This document shows positions 12,405-24,924 of a stretch of 64,000 bases of DNA, piece after piece (the first letter of the stretch is position 1; the number at the start of each line of letters is the position of its first letter). Below the pieces are notes generated by a model. That model was not told where the DNA came from, ran no database searches, and was given only the letters and a program-made list of their open reading frames with translations. Both the position numbers and the translations under genes were made by a program. This DNA comes from Epiperipatus broadwayi (taxonomy: Eukaryota > Onychophora > Udeonychophora > Euonychophora > Peripatidae), in NCBI GenBank assembly GCA_028023455.1, contig JAQFVV010000012.1, forward strand, positions 4,430,023-4,494,022. The letters are read 5' to 3'.

Positions 12405-12450
12405 TAGTCTTTTTCAAGGCACACTAAAATAAAATATATATACAATAAAT
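12405..12450 (-). ncRNA. degenerate hammerhead-like hairpin in left PLE arm
   Basis: The minus strand reads CCTTGAAAAAGACTAT then A-rich loop then ATAGTCAAAACGTTGG. The mirror copy at about 14600-14635 (plus) has ATAGTCGAAACATTGG. The 6-bp stem GACTAT/ATAGTC sits where hammerhead stem II would be, between a TGAAAAA block (TGATGA expected) and GAAAC. U7 and G8 of the core are replaced in both copies, so catalysis is unlikely. The two copies differ at CpG positions as expected from decay of a common CGAAACGTTGG. Confidence 0.4.
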
Positions 12451-12669
12451 ATCACATATTCCAAAAAAAAAAAAAATTAATTAAAAATTACAAAATATAT
12501 TCATAACCAAAATTTTCTTTTTTTTCTTCTTTTTTTACCTTATCTCACTCCCCTTTCCTATTACAATCACAACTTAAACACAACTAATTTCTTTTTAAAA
12601 AATCTATATATATCATATAAAAACTTTTAATTAAAAACCTATTATTTTCTTTTATCTTTTTCTATTAAC

Positions 12670-13000
12670 CCTTTTCCCGCCTCCTACGAGGCTCCTCGTA
12701 GACATCTGACGTCACTCTAACTCTGCCAGTTCTTATGCTAAAAAATTCGTTTGATAGGTTTTGAATAGGTTTTTAAAAGTTCTGTAAGATGGTGCCCTCT
12801 TCCGAATTATTTTACAAGTAAAAAATAAAAAAAAACGCATTTAAACCTAAACAAAGAAAGAACATCGGTTGTAATTGGTTGTTAGTGAGCTCTCAGCCGA
12901 AAAAGACATTCTGATTGGCTGGAAAGAACAAAGAAACCGCCTGATCAAAGAAAATAAAGAAAAACGCTGAGATTTTCATTTCGAATGCAATTTTAAGTAT
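12670..13000. promoter_or_regulatory. CpG-containing promoter-like segment between PLE arm and ORF
   Basis: This patch has far more CpG than its neighbours. It holds a perfect cAMP-response-type palindrome TGACGTCA (12707-12714), two inverted CCAAT boxes (ATTGG at 12874-12878 and 12914-12918) and a 7-bp inverted repeat CTACGAG/CTCGTAG (12684-12701). No TATA box or start site is evident. It could be a PLE leader, a promoter from another element, or host promoter DNA caught between the arms. That the motifs are present is seen; that they act as a promoter is inference. Confidence 0.35.
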
Positions 13001-13550
13001 TAAAAAAATATAATTTCAGAAATTAAACTAGTTTTTTAAAAAATATACTAAAAAAACAAAATTATTTTCGAAAAATATTGAAGATTTTAGTAAAAATATT
13101 AAAGAAATATTTAAAAGAAATATTTACTTTTCTATAACGTAAAAGTCGACCTTTTTGTTTATATTATAGCTTTTATGTTGCCGAAATTGAATATTTTAGA
13201 ATAAATAAATAGCAATTTATTTTTGAAAGAACTTTCATTCTCTTCATAACCTGAAAAATTAGTAATATACTTTTTATAAACGTATCTGAGTTGAATTTAA
13301 TATTATAGGCGAATATGTTTTAACAATAGGCTTTGTCTTCAGTTTGTGAGTTGGCCAATTAAAAGATTTGATTTTTACCTCATACAACCAATAATATAAT
13401 TAGCGGTTAAAAGGTTAACATCCTATTTAATTCAGGTTTTATTTCATTTATGTATACACCCTCTTTAATTATCCTTTCATTATATGACAATACATTCCAA
13501 AGGTTTTATTTCAAAATCCCCATGCTTAAATTTATTCTTATAAATGTACT

Positions 13551-14375
13551 ATGGAAAAAGAATATATTAATGTTATTGAATATATGGATGTTAGAATTTT
13601 AAAAAAAATTGATAGGAATGGTAGTGTTATTATAGAAACATCTGTGTTTAGAAAAAAAACATTTTTTGGATTATCAAATAATTGGTTTTCAGATATTGAT
13701 AATCATAGTAAAATTAATATTGTTAATAATAAAATTATTAGGGCAATTAAGTTATGTTCAAATGGTAATTTGTTTGAGACTGAGGTTGATATTATTAGGA
13801 ATGAATGTTTTATGAATGATTATCCTAGGATTGTAGTTGAACATTTATTTTCTAATAAAAATATAAATAAAATAAGGAATAGAATGGGATTAGATAGGAA
13901 TAGGAATAGAGAAAAGATTATTTATGTTGGTTTTAATATATCTAAAGATTTATTTATTAAAGTTAAGAAATTAGTTAAAATGATTAATAGGAAATATAAT
14001 GTTTCAATTTGTCCAGTTTATAAAAAGAAAGCAAATTTAAATTTTTTAATTAATAATAATGGGGATTATAATAGGTTAGACATTATGAATTCAGTTTATT
14101 TGATAAAATGTTTGAATTGTTTTAGAAAGAATGTAGAAATGACATATATTGGGACTAGTAAAAATAAATTAAAAACTAGATTAAAACAGCATTTAGGTGA
14201 TAAAAATTCTGCTATTTACATTCATAAGAATAAATTTAAGCATGGGGATTTTGAAATAAAACCTTTGGAATGTATTAAGTCATATAATGAAAGGATAATA
14301 AAAAAGGGTGTATACATAAATGAAGTAAAACTTGAATTAAATAGGATGTTAATAGAAAAAGATAAAAGAAAATAA
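13551..14375 (+). CDS. Penelope-like RT C-terminus fused to GIY-YIG endonuclease, 274 aa
   Basis: An uninterrupted 274-codon frame. Residues 1-95 match the end of PLE reverse transcriptases: EYMDVRI (family FLDV.I), ETSVFRKKTFFGL (family T.VYRKPT.TGL) and a NDYPRIVVEHLF block. Residues 95-170 form a basic linker (KIIYVGFNISKDLFIK, CPVYKKKANLNFL). Residues about 180-260 form the GIY-YIG nuclease: SVYLIKC, then MTYIGTSKNKLKTRLKQHL, the VY...TYIG core with the following basic helix. In full-length PLEs this protein primes cDNA at a nicked target. Here the catalytic RT motifs are missing because the frame begins at a truncation: an in-frame TAA lies just upstream and ATG 13551 is the first Met, falling inside the RT homology. 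Codon use is very AT-rich. The open frame suggests a recent or still constrained copy, but without the RT palm it is not an autonomous element. Confidence 0.85.
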   Translation: MEKEYINVIEYMDVRILKKIDRNGSVIIETSVFRKKTFFGLSNNWFSDIDNHSKINIVNNKIIRAIKLCSNGNLFETEVDIIRNECFMNDYPRIVVEHLFSNKNINKIRNRMGLDRNRNREKIIYVGFNISKDLFIKVKKLVKMINRKYNVSICPVYKKKANLNFLINNNGDYNRLDIMNSVYLIKCLNCFRKNVEMTYIGTSKNKLKTRLKQHLGDKNSAIYIHKNKFKHGDFEIKPLECIKSYNERIIKKGVYINEVKLELNRMLIEKDKRK

Positions 14376-14710
14376 TAGGTTTTTAATTAAAAAAAATTTA
14401 TATGATATATATAGATTTTTTAAAAAGAAATTAGTTGTGTTTAAGTTGTGATTGTAATAGGAAAGGGGAGTGAGATAAGGTAAAAAAAGAAAAAAAAAGA
14501 AAATTTTGGTTATGAATATATTTTGTAATTTTTAATTATTTTTTTTTTTTTTTTGGAATATGTGATATTTATTGTATATATATTTTATTTTAGTGTGCCT
14601 TGAAAAAGACTATAAAAAATAGTCGAAACATTGGATATATTTTTCATGATTATAGTCATAAAAAATCAAGTTTTAAAAAGAAGGAGTTAGTTTGTTTTAT
14701 TTCTATATTA

Positions 14711-15780
14711 GATATATATGAACTATTTTGAAAAGAAGAACTGTGTGCTGGATATATTAAATTATTTTATATTTTTTTTAATATGATTCTATGCTCACTA
14801 TTCTTCTTGAATATCTAAATATGCTGCATAAACTTTTGCAAGTATTACTTTCCAAAATCGAAGTGATTAAATATCACCATAATTGTAGTATTATATATAG
14901 ACATTAAACAATTAGTCTTTAAATGTGATTTATTAAATTTCTTAATAGATTATAGACATTTGAATTTATTTTTAAAGATTGAGTATATCATTTTAATGTA
15001 GATCTACTTTTAAACAAATATTTTTAAATAAACTAACTTATGCTCACATCTATAAACAAAGAAAAAATGCTGCAAAATTCATGACATATTTTGACTAACC
15101 TAATTGTTGTTTTAAATTGTTAGCAGTTTTATTATATAAATAAGAACAATAATATTAAAATTATGGATGATATAAAAAGCAAGGTCGTTTGAATGTGACT
15201 AGTTCAAACAAAGCACCACATCAAGGCCATCTGCATTTTTGTGATATCTTTTGATCCTGAAATTAAAATTGATTTTTGTTTACATTGTAAATGATTAAAT
15301 ACCTTTGTTAAAAATTTTCCATCAATAAAGAAAATGTAAAATTAATGTTTATAATAAATTAAAATGATATGATATTAATCTTTAAAAAAAATTAAAGTAT
15401 ATGTTAAGAAATTTAAGAATTGTATGTTTTGAGTTGTTGGTATTTATATATAATAATACAACTACACTAATATCTAAAGATTTAAATGCTGGAAATTTCA
15501 ATTAATTTCAATATAACTTTTATAATATCAAAACATTATTATGATGATTTAAATATCATTGCTTTACCATAGGCCCTACTTTTCTCCCAACAACTGAATA
15601 AATAACTTTGATTATCAAAATAACAAAATAATATATATATAGCATAGTATTATCATTTAATCTTCATAAGATATGTTAGGGTTGTAATTAATATTTTTTT
15701 AAATTTATACTGCTTTAATTAAAGTGCTTTATTTATGACATACCATGCTTTTCTATATTGAAAAATATACATAATAGTCA
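14711..15780. other. AT-rich spacer, nothing recognised
   Basis: No open frame, repeat or regulatory motif that I can support. Confidence 0.4.
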
Positions 15781-15870
15781 AACATTGGTGGCCTAGTGGT
15801 TAGCATAGCTGCCTTCCAAGCAGCTGGCCCGGGTTCGCCTCCCTGTCAACACATTTGACATATGGAAAAA
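15776..15870 (+). repeat. tRNA-Gly-like SINE
   Basis: 15782-15853 resembles a tRNA: A-box TGGCCTAGTGGTTAGC, a 5-bp anticodon stem GCTGC/GCAGC around CTTCCAA (anticodon TCC, glycine), and B-box GGGTTCGCCTCC. A constant 3' tail CATTTGACATATGG then A-rich sequence follows. The acceptor stem is imperfect, so it is a SINE head and not a working tRNA gene. Copies lie at 16151-16245 (inverted) and 28046-28132. Confidence 0.8.
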
Positions 15871-16150
15871 ATATATATAAACATAATAATATAAAAACTT
15901 AAAATATCTCATAACACCATTTTACATATTGCTGTTTCAGCAACATAGCTTTCTTTTTTAATCATAGTTACAGCACTTAATGTAGGATTTGGTTAATAAT
16001 AGATAACACATAGTAAGCAAAATGATTTATATTGAAAACATAAATATGCTTTTCGATTTGAGTTGATATCTTGATAGTTAAACAAAGAAGTAAATGATGG
16101 CTGTTTATAGAAAGATTTATTAAATCCTAAAGGTCCTGTTCTTTTTTTTT

Positions 16151-16245
16151 CATATGTCAAATGCATTGACCAGGAAGCGAACCCAGGCCAGCTACTTGGA
16201 AGGCAGCTATGCTAACCGCTAGGCCATCAATGCCTGACAGAATAG
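16151..16245 (-). repeat. tRNA-Gly-like SINE, inverted relative to the 15.8-kb copy
   Basis: The minus strand 16232-16162 folds as a tRNA: acceptor GCATTGA/TCAATGC (7 bp), anticodon loop CTTCCAA (TCC) and B-box GGGTTCGCTTCC. It is followed by the same CATTTGACATATGAAAA tail as the 15.8-kb copy. Its acceptor stem is intact, so of the three copies it is closest to a real tRNA-Gly(TCC). The attached tail and the multiple copies argue for a SINE. Confidence 0.8.
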
Positions 16246-17210
16246 GTCCAATTCATTGTTCCAAAATGCAAAACTCTTCACTAATGAAAGTCATAAGTTT
16301 GAAAGTAGTCTGAGGGTATAAGAAAACAAAAACACAATTTTAAATGATATGCAATATAAAATCTATTGGAGAATTAATTGCCTGTGATATTTTTCTATGG
16401 TTGTTTTAAATAAACTACGGACAAATTTATGATGAAGTCCGTAAGCCATCCACTAAAATTGTGCAAAATGGCTTTACATTTCAGCAAAATTAATATTAAT
16501 AATAAAGTCAACATAAATTATTTTTCTTACTCTCATGTTTTTGCTTTGCTTGTAAATCAAAAGTAAATTATTATCACTATTCATCTCTTTAAATTTTTGC
16601 ATTGGATTAGCTATGGTTATAAAAACTTCAGTTTTAAAAAAGATTTAAAATTAAATCGAGAATATTCAATAAATAAATACATACATTTTTATAAATTTGC
16701 ATTTTAAAAATATTTATAATAAATTATTCAAAACCCGTTTTCTTAAAGGTTTTATTCATTGATATAATTAATATTTTTTTAAAGCAAGATATAAATAATG
16801 AAAGATATGTTTAGTGAATTGAAAACATATATTGTAGATATTTTTAACAAAAGAGACCTAATTACATATATGCGCATGGTGTGCATATTAAGTATTATAA
16901 TTAAATGTGCTTAAAATATAAGAATATAGAAGCAATATATTTTTTTCTTAGAAAATATCATTATAATAACAATTCTTTTTTTTTTTCATTATTTTACTCG
17001 AATATATTAAAATCAGTAGCTAGTGCATTTAAATGTGTCTATTCATTGCATTTTAATATATTCAAAGCCTATATATATATTTAAACGAATAATATTTGTG
17101 TTATTTTGTATTATTGGATTTTAAAATGCCTTAGTTTCGATGTTCGTATATAACTTAAAGTAATAGAATATTTCAATAAATATTATCAATATATAATTAC
17201 ATATACAACT
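16246..17210. other. AT-rich spacer, nothing recognised
   Basis: No supported gene, repeat or signal. Confidence 0.4.
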
Positions 17211-17215
17211 TTATT

Positions 17216-18170
17216 AAAGGGTATTTGAACCCAGACTTTTAAGCTCTGTATAGTCAACCAATCTATCCAATATAACCAAAACACATGACCACATGCATGT
17301 AAACAAGATAAATGATTTCCAATATATATATTTCATGCTGAACCAGCATTTATCAGTTGGTCCAGATCATCATCTCCCACATGTATATATGCAATCAATG
17401 CTCAATTTATATTAAGATAGCAGGTCTACATACTTTAATTGACAATCTTCAAACCCCTTCACTCACCAACTCTTCAGCCATTCATATCACTGAAAATCTG
17501 TTGATGGAATGCCCAAAGCCCTTGATGGTGCTAATGTTATAATGGTACCCATATTGACCTTAAGTCAGTCTGATTTCTCACATGTAAAACTTTAATATGT
17601 CCATAAAATGATGATGTCAATGTTATAGTCATACTCATATTGACCTCAAGTCAATCTGATTCCTCATATGTAGGACCTTAATATATTCATTTTATGGATG
17701 TATTAAGTTACTACATATGATAGGTCAGATTGACTTAAGGTCAGTGTGGGTATAACTATAACATTGGTGTCATCATGAAGGTCTGACATATCCAGGGCCA
17801 GATTGACTTGGGGGTCAGCATGGGTATGACTATAACCTTGGCATCATTAAGAGATTTGAGAATTCCATCAACAGCTTATCAGTGATGTGGATGGTTGAAG
17901 AGTGGAGAGGATCGAAGCCTGTCTATTAAAGTAGGTAGATTTGCTATCTTAATATAAATCTTAGCGATGATTATATATATATGGGGGTGTGTGATCTTAA
18001 CCAACTGATGAGTGCTGGTTCAGCACAAAATACATATATTGGAGATCATTTATCTTTTTCACATGTATGTGATCATATGTATTTGTTATATTGGATAGAA
18101 TGGGTGACTGTATTGAGCTTGAAAGTCTGGGATCAAATCCCATCTAATTACATGTTAGGTTAAGTATATA
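17216..18170. mobile_element. large foldback element with about 270-bp inverted arms
   Basis: The left arm (17220-17490) is the approximate reverse complement of the right arm (17875-18165). Shared landmarks are TTTGAACCCAGACTTT against AAAGTCTGGGATCAAA, the CACATGACCACATGCATG block, and GCTGAACCAGCATT.ATCA against TGA.GAGTGCTGGTTCAGC. The middle (17550-17860) contains its own direct and inverted repeats of a TTGACCTTAAGTCAGTCTGATT unit. Both ends carry a tRNA-like GGATCAAATCCC B-box preceded by a TGGATAGAATGG A-box-like string. Related copies lie at 29.96-30.28 kb, 46.67-46.98 kb and partly at 10.2 kb. There is no coding capacity. It could be a MITE-like DNA element or an inverted pair of tRNA-derived SINEs. 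Confidence 0.7.
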
Positions 18171-19090
18171 TATTATACTGTACTTGTATTTCAATATTAC
18201 ATATAGTTTCAGTTTAATGTGTATTTTATGTTGTTTTTTTTAAGATGTTTGATACAAAATATCTTATTCAAAAAAGAATTTAATATTAAACTAAAATATA
18301 ATGGAATCGTGAAAGAAGTTTAGTTAATTTTTTTTATATAAATAAAATCGAATTTTTACATAATTATAAAAAATAACATATTGTGTGCCTATATACCACC
18401 AATGGTATACATTGTGGCTTAATAAAGAAATATTTATTTAAATTATCTCACTATAATATACTACATTTTTTGTGTGCGTGCTATTCTAAAGTAGAATAGT
18501 TACAGAATAGATTATTCTAATGATTTGTATTTTAAATGTAGAGTAGTAAATTCACATGATACTTTATTTTAGTTTAAACTACCATCCCCCACCCCCACCC
18601 AAAAAGAAAAGTACGTATAATTGGCACTGAAATCTATAGATGCAATCTGTTGTTAGCCTTAAATGATTTTTTAAAAACTTGTGTTTTAAATAATTATTTT
18701 TATAGTCACATTTGGCTTTAGAAAAATATTACATAATGCAACCAAATAATGGTTTGTTACTCTAAAATCTTAAAATGAGTATGTTGTAACTTTTACAAGA
18801 GTCAAATTAATCTACTATACAAATGCCTGTTTAATTTATGTTGTGTGCAGGATTTTAATGAGTCAATATATTTACATCTATATCCGACTCCGTATTTATA
18901 TTTTTATGACACATTTATTCTGCATAACACAATTATTTTTTTTATTAAGTTTACTACTAACTTTAATTTAAAAACTGAAGATATTTTTCAAGAAAATTTG
19001 TTTAAAAAGCTGTTTGGTATTTATCAAAACCAAGTGAAAAATAAAATCTAAAATATTTCATATCGTATAATGTAGGTTAAATGTACAATT
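18171..19090. other. AT-rich spacer with a C-rich tract
   Basis: No gene recognised. A C-rich run near 18583-18601 (three C runs) could form a G-rich structure on the minus strand. The open frame at 18845-19051 has no identifiable motif. Confidence 0.4.
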
Positions 19091-19091
19091 T

Positions 19092-20560
<1,469 letters not shown>

Positions 20561-20564
20561 TCAA

Positions 20565-21130
20565 GCATATGGATTGAGTGGAATTACGTAGGACACGGAC
20601 CCCAACGACAACTCAAAGAATATTGAACTCTGGGTGGAGATTCGATCCTCAGATAATAACCAACCCATATAAATATGAATCTAAATCTAAAAAAAAAAAA
20701 AGAAGAAAAGGCTTCTTACACTCTTTTTTTTGCTTGTATTTATGCTTATGCTTATAGTTTTTTCCTAGATTTCTCCGGAAGCTACAACTAGAACTTTTTT
20801 TTTTGCTATCCGGTTTATCCAATATGATCACTGTGAAATTAACATTTAGAGCGTCGATCGTCATGATGGGCTAGGAAACCCTTCAGTGATTGATCGACGC
20901 TCCGCCGCCAGAACATCTCCACAGCTATGAATGATCAACAACAGTACCGTCTCGAACATAGTGCTCCAATCAGTCCAAGGACGTTGTTCCGTTTAATATA
21001 CATGAATCGTCCAAACATACTACACTGAACTTATGTGAAATGAATAACCATGTATTATGGAAACATCATCTACCAGGTTCGAACCCTCACCAAATTAGAA
21101 GCAGCAGAAGACTAAGCAAAATCCTAGGTA
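20565..21130. other. island richer in GC, unidentified
   Basis: Composition shifts clearly. It holds an 11-bp inverted repeat GAGCGTCGATC/GATCGACGCTC (about 20850-20905) around a 31-nt spacer, a palindromic GGTTCGAACC near 21078 and GAGATTCGATCCTC near 20640, both like Pol III B-boxes. I cannot identify a protein in any frame: the minus-strand frame 20649-20864 is Lys-rich and low complexity. It could be the inside of an LTR element whose polypurine tract and LTR start lie near 21854-21864, or an unannotated RNA or regulatory region. Confidence 0.3.
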
Positions 21131-21716
21131 AACACTTTATTTTATAATGCTTCCATTCATTCTTTACATAAACTTAAAAGGCAATCTCATAATTAATTAA
21201 ATTCGACTTTCGTAAATCAAAATATAAAATGATCCATAATCCCTCATATTTAAATCTTAGTATTTTAATCTCAACTTTCATAAATAATATATCAGATGCT
21301 ACATAGTTCCTCATATTTAAATCTTAGGACTTTTCAAGTTATGAACTTTGATCCTAATTATTATTTTTCTTTCACAGATAAACTATAACACACACCTAAT
21401 TTCAAAATGTAAAAAGGAAATATATTTTATCATCCATGTTTATTATGCATAATATGTTCTTTTCTGTGCGAGTGCGAGAATGCGCGTATGTGCGTGTAAA
21501 TAAAGCTATTAATCAATGTTTCATTTTTTTTATATTCAATAAATTTTTTTTTAATTTAAACAAGTCGAGCATTCCTCAAATCATTTTCTATAATTAAATT
21601 TTTTTTTTTTGAAATTATTATTAAAATTAGCATTTATTCATGCAATTAATTATTTTACTTTTAAATTTGTCTTTCTTATATTTTTTTTTTTGTTTATTTC
21701 TTTTAAATTTCATTTA

Positions 21717-21746
21717 TAAACATCGTGCCGTAAGTCACGATGTTTA
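21717..21746. repeat. perfect 10-bp hairpin
   Basis: AAACATCGTG and CACGATGTTT flank an 8-nt loop. It is GC-rich for this region. No role can be assigned. Confidence 0.5.
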
Positions 21747-21853
21747 CTTATTATGTAGTTAAGATAGGTTTAAGAGTTGGGAGGGCCTATTATTAATAAA
21801 TATAAGTAAATGTCAATAGAGCTAATATAAATAATTCTATTGGACTGTAGGAT

Positions 21854-22320
21854 AAAGGGGGGATGATATTATAAGCGTCTAATTGTTTATTCTAATGATG
21901 CCTCAACCGAACATTCGTATTACTTGTAAACAACCAATGATCCTGTCCAATGCTTGGACCAATCTGTTATTCAACCGATCTTCTTATCTATTGGTTAATA
22001 TTGTGTCCTTTGCCAGAATAATAGTCTTGAAGGCAATTACATCGCGACCCTGAGTGACCCCTATTGGTCCATGCTGGGAGTTCGAGCTTATGGGCAGGGA
22101 TTAGACTTCAAAATCGTTTTGATATGACGTAAGGTGATGCGAGAAATTAAATTGTGAATCAAATCATCATATCTGGCGCCCTCTTGTGTTGATAATGAAC
22201 AACTATTGATATAAGAAAAAATAAATAAATCTTTACGTTGTATCATGTTTGTTTTGGAGCTCACAATCCTTTTTAAGAACGGTTTAATAGGGAGCCGGTG
22301 CAAGAAGAAGGGGGGGGGAC
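21854..22320 (+). mobile_element. possible LTR, low confidence
   Basis: A purine tract AAAGGGGGGA (21854-21863) is followed by TGATATTATAAG, the same layout as the polypurine tract and LTR start at 4491-4501. The next about 450 bp are less AT-rich, carry several CCAAT/ATTGG boxes (near 21940, 21990 and 22060) and end in a second G-run then ACA near 22318. No partner LTR or coding region is seen, so the call rests on layout alone. A host promoter is the alternative. Confidence 0.3.
22174..22189 (-). promoter_or_regulatory. CTCF-like motif
   Basis: The minus strand reads ACACAAGAGGGCGCCA. Compared with the animal CTCF core CCASYAGRKGGCRSY it agrees at 13 of 15 positions. CTCF is an architectural DNA-binding protein of bilaterians. 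Binding here is inference from a single motif. Confidence 0.3.
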
Positions 22321-22329
22321 AGTAAAATA

Positions 22330-24920
22330 TATATATATGAGCAGTAATATTATTAACTGTATAATTTTAATTAACCAAATAGGATAAAACATTATAAGAG
22401 TCTATGTTTATATATTTACATAAATATAATAAAATAGAGAACATACATGATAGAATTTTTTTTTTAATTATTCTTATTCATCAAAGTTATTGTAAGAGTT
22501 TTACCAGGTTACCCTTTATTTTTGTGTTGAGCTCAACTTTCTTTCATAGTGAAATAATTTTAAATCAAGATCTTTGGCTATAATGGCTATCATTTAATAT
22601 ATATAATTTATCAGCAGTCTATTTCCATAATTATGTTCTTTTTTAAAAAGTGGTTCCTTAAGCTTTTGGTAATCAATTATACAGAACATATTAATCCATT
22701 TCAGTTTGGGTAATTCCTTCTGAAAAACAATTAGTTGAGGATTGGCAGCAAAGCATTGGTGAATATTAAGGCATTCTTTTACAACTCTATGTTAAGAAAG
22801 TTACATTTATGGAAAGATTAGGATGAAGCATTCTAAAACTTTATACCATTTTCCTTTATAGTTTGAAAGAGCAGTCAATCTGAAATTTTTTTTCATTAGT
22901 TTTGCTACTCACCAACTTTCTATAGCAATACAATATTTTAAAATAGTCAATTTTATTATTTTACCATAAAAAATAAATAAACTTTCATTTCTTACAATTT
23001 TATTATTCTCAACTTATTAATGATTAAAGATTAAAAATAAATATATAAATTGTACAATTTAAAAGTCATAATTTTTGAATTAATTTCTTTAAAACTATAA
23101 ACCTAAACTTTGTCACTGAGGTTACATTATGCATTACGCGACAGTGGAAGATTTCTATAATAAAATAATTTTTTTAACTAAATAAGAACTTCTATTAAGT
23201 AAATCTATGCATAATAAATAAATTTTAATATAAAACTTCATATATGGCTAGAAGCAAGAATAAATTGGTCAGACAATTAAATAAAACAAGTGCCTGGAAA
23301 CACTGTCGGTTATTAATATCATTTGTAATAGAAATTAAATCTTTTTCAATTTATTCATTCATTGAATGAGAAGAAATATGTGACTTAGCCAAGCAAAATT
23401 TACTATCTGTCTTACCATATATCATTAAAAAGTTTCTATGGTAAAAAGAATGAAATTATTTTATTTTAAAGATAAATAAACAGAATGTTTCAGACAAAAA
23501 ATATTCAATGATTCCAAAATTTAATCATTCTGGTTGATATTTATAAGATCTTGGATGAAATATCACCCAAATTTAACACATGACTGAGTTTATTATAAAA
23601 ATAATATTTTTGAGAAAAATTGATCATCATTATATTTCGATGAATGGCATTTAGGTTGTAGCTCTTTCTTAAGCAATGTTTTATTATTCAGATATACTCT
23701 TAAGCACTAGTTTTACAATATGAGGTTCTGAAAAAGGAAATTTAAATGCGTAATTACTTTTTAATTTTAATGTGGAAATTGTTGATAAAATTTTACAAAT
23801 GGAATTTATTGAAATACAAGAAAAAATCAAATAGTCATAAAATTAACATTTTGTTTCTATCTACATTCAGAATCCTTTGCAAAATTGATCATTTTTTTCA
23901 AAACTATATTCTATGGTTTTAGCACTAGTCATAAGTAAATAATTTTGTTTTCTCATGAAAAGAGATAAAATTCCATAAAAATTAAAACTTATGAATACAT
24001 GTATGGAATCACAAATAAAGATGATGTAGGACCTTAGAATAAACATTTTCCAATCCATGCATATACCTTTATTATTTGGTCTACTTGCTCCAAATGAATT
24101 ACAAATGTCTGATTTGGGTGTTAGACATTAACTTGTGTAATATAATAAAAAAAGTGTTTTTCTGGATGTATTTTTATCAGTTATTACTTCTAATTAATAA
24201 AAAAATTATTAACAGAATTTAATTTAGAAACTGATTACACTATCATTTAATATTGATTTCTTATGCTTATTTCTATAGGATAGAGTGATAGACAATATAT
24301 GATTATATGAGTATATTAGTAAATTGTATGTCATATTAATTAGGTGTTGTTACCAATTATGGTAATATTTATGCATAAACCAATTAAATAAGAATTACAT
24401 ATTTCTAATTTTCAAATTGCACTCAATGTATTACTTAAGTAATAAGTGTAATAATGTTCAAGGTTAAATGAGTCATAAGTAATGATTAAAATCGGTCAAC
24501 AATTAGATAATCTCAATATCAATAAAGTCAACAATCTCAATCTGTTGTCAAGGCAACCTTCTTTTAACAATAAAGGTGAAATTCCATCTTTATTTATGGT
24601 CCAATATATTATATAGACATATCAGAATATGTAGACAATTGTCAACTATTGCAATAATAAATATTAACAATATTTTTTTTTATTTTGCTGAGCTAGGATT
24701 TTGATGCAGCATATTTTTGTCTAAAGCATAAATAAACTCTCCCTAATGAAAGCTAGAGTCAAACTTTTCATAATGAAAAATCTTGTAAATGTGAAATGAA
24801 TGAACTTGTTTTTAGACTCTTCATTAATTATCCTTCTTACTCTATTTTACTAATTCATGACTAAAGGCATAAATAAATACATAATTTAACTAAGCTTGAG
24901 AAGTGAATTATAAAATTTTT
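22330..24920. other. AT-rich non-coding stretch
   Basis: About 2.6 kb with no convincing open frame, inverted repeat or shared repeat. The minus-strand frame 23867-24058 has no recognisable content. Confidence 0.4.
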
Positions 24921-24924
24921 TAAC

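Larger units (their letters stand above)
12307..14710 (+). mobile_element. Penelope-like element with 363-bp inverted terminal repeats
   Basis: The left arm 12307-12669 is the reverse complement, with small differences, of the right arm 14348-14710. The right arm starts inside the last codons of the ORF at 13551-14375 and runs through its 3' untranslated region, so the left arm is an inverted copy of the ORF's 3' end. Inverted or direct partial copies at the 5' side are a known feature of Penelope-like elements. Between left arm and ORF (12670-13545) lies sequence with a different, CpG-containing composition that could be trapped host DNA or a leader. Homology to PLE RT begins only at about 13551, so the copy is 5'-truncated and lacks the catalytic RT domain. 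Flanking target duplications were not found with certainty. Confidence 0.75.

Noticed and set aside
15782-16232. Functional tRNA-Gly genes
   Set aside because: Anticodon and box A/B are good, but the copies carry a shared 3' tail and A-rich end, occur in several diverged copies, and two of the three have damaged acceptor stems. SINE origin explains them better.
17216-18170. CRISPR-like or tandem regulatory array in the core of the foldback element
   Set aside because: The repeated units are in both orientations and uneven in spacing, which fits nested inverted duplication, and the context is animal DNA.
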